This document shows, piece by piece, positions 63,419 to 64,000 of a stretch of 64,000 bases of DNA. This DNA comes from Brachypodium distachyon. Taxonomy: Eukaryota; Streptophyta; Magnoliopsida; Poales; Poaceae. The position numbers and the translations under genes are program-made. The notes beneath the pieces were generated by a model. That model saw only the letters and a program-made list of their open reading frames with translations, did no database searches and was not told the origin of the DNA. Numbering within the stretch: the stretch's first letter is position 1; each line of letters opens with the position of its first letter. The stretch is taken from positions 69,390,355 to 69,454,354 of the forward strand of contig NC_016131.3 in assembly GCF_000005505.3 (NCBI RefSeq), given 5' to 3'.

Positions 63419-64000
63419 GAGCAACTCTAGCAGATACCGAAAAGTGGGCCGAACCGAAAAATAACCGTCGGTCTTCGGTTTTATCGGCAAAAAAGGTTCA
63501 AACCAGATACCGAATAGTTGTGTAAACCGAAAAGAAAAGTTCGGATTTACTGAATAGGAGCCCTCGAATTAGGATATGCTCGGTCCCATCTTCCCCCCGT
63601 CTGGGTACCGAAGTGGCCTCGGAAAACGGTTGGCGCAAGCATAATTCCCATGATTCCGTCTTCCCCGACACACTGCTCCTGCGATTTTGCGCCGCCACCA
63701 CCGCAACCGCGCCGTCGGTCGCTTTTCCGCTTATCCCCCCCCCCCCCCACACACACACCCACCCACCAACACATCTACGTTGTCCGCCCACTGCCCCGTG
63801 AACTTCCGCCGCTAGTTCCCCCGAGCTAGGAGCACCAAAACTGCAGCCGTCGCTGTCATCGCCGCAGGCATCCGCCCGCTGTCCAGGAGCTTCGGAAGGA
63901 TCCAAATCCGACGTCGTCTGGCCAGAGGAGACCAAGTTCACCAGATCTACATGCAAATCCTTCACCCTCCGCCGGTAAAGGTAAAATTCTCATCGAACCC
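63419..64000. mobile_element. Putative MITE-like element running off the window
   Basis: Begins AGAGCAACTCTAGCAGATAC, a terminus shared by a large group of grass Harbinger-type MITEs, preceded by GTA. The interior is rich in ACCGAAAA-like motifs, then GC-rich with a C14-(AC)5 tract at 63735-63757. The other end is outside the window. Confidence 0.4.
63735..63757. repeat. C14-(AC)n microsatellite
   Basis: C14 followed by about five AC units. Third example in the window of the same compound pattern. Confidence 0.85.

Noticed and set aside
1..64000. CRISPR arrays, bacterial operons, tRNA and rRNA genes
   Set aside because: No regularly spaced repeats, Shine-Dalgarno/operon layout, cloverleaf B-box pairs or rRNA blocks were found on reading; the sequence is eukaryotic nuclear DNA.

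Overview
The window is nuclear DNA of a grass, most likely a pooid (Brachypodium, wheat, barley or a relative). Genes are split by GT-AG introns, the coding sequence is GC-rich, and the spaces hold Stowaway MITEs with CTCCCTCC ends, Tourist-type elements, grass LINE 3' ends and a solo LTR of Copia type (TGTTGG...CCAACA). There is no bacterial or organellar signal. Gene density (about one gene per 5 kb) fits a compact genome or a gene-rich island. Species and gene names come from recognising protein families, not from a database search. All splice models were built by hand from reading frame and GT-AG (or GC-AG) borders.

Layout. 0-2.4 kb: a GH10 endoxylanase on +, cut by the window edge and carrying a frameshift. 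4.7-12.3 kb: two divergent tRNA-modification genes, ELP5 (Elongator subunit, minus) and a YrdC/Sua5 threonylcarbamoyl-AMP synthase (plus), with start codons 629 bp apart. 13.7-16.9 kb: a second, intact GH10 xylanase on minus. 18.0-25.1 kb: a 1,751-bp direct repeat, with no mismatch seen, on both sides of an intronless PPR gene; the distal copy carries exons 2-5 of a small conserved gene, and the proximal copy is the same gene without exon 1. 25.4-28.8 kb: a U-box/cyclophilin protein (PUB49/PPIL2 type), sharing a 343-bp bidirectional promoter with the small gene. 30.5-32.2 kb: a tail-anchored protein of unknown function (minus). 36.5-37.3 kb: a LURP-one-related gene. 41.3-42.6 and 49.6-50.9 kb: two tandem CDK-like kinases with unusual IKIIPP-repeat tails. 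51.3-54.0 kb: a Golgi-type GH43 glycosidase (minus). 56.8-57.0 kb: a U2 snRNA gene with its own USE and TATA box (minus). 59.0-61.7 kb: an ARL8 small GTPase.

Function. The genes do not form one pathway. Two themes recur: cell-wall polysaccharide turnover (two GH10 xylanases and a GH43 galactosidase-like enzyme) and RNA or translation (ELP5, YrdC, PPR, U2). The accessory sequence is mostly mobile elements, several with readable target-site duplications: a MULE-type MITE (9 bp), a solo LTR (5 bp), two 5'-truncated LINEs (11 and 18 bp), a Tourist element (TTA) and many Stowaways (TA).

Most worth a second look are the identical 1.75-kb repeats around the PPR gene, the kinase pair in which one copy gained a hydrophobic tail from sequence that is non-coding elsewhere in the window, the ELP5-YrdC pairing, the frameshifted xylanase with a Ser/Lys/Asp minisatellite, and a hairpin-rich segment at 47.5-48.1 kb that I cannot classify.
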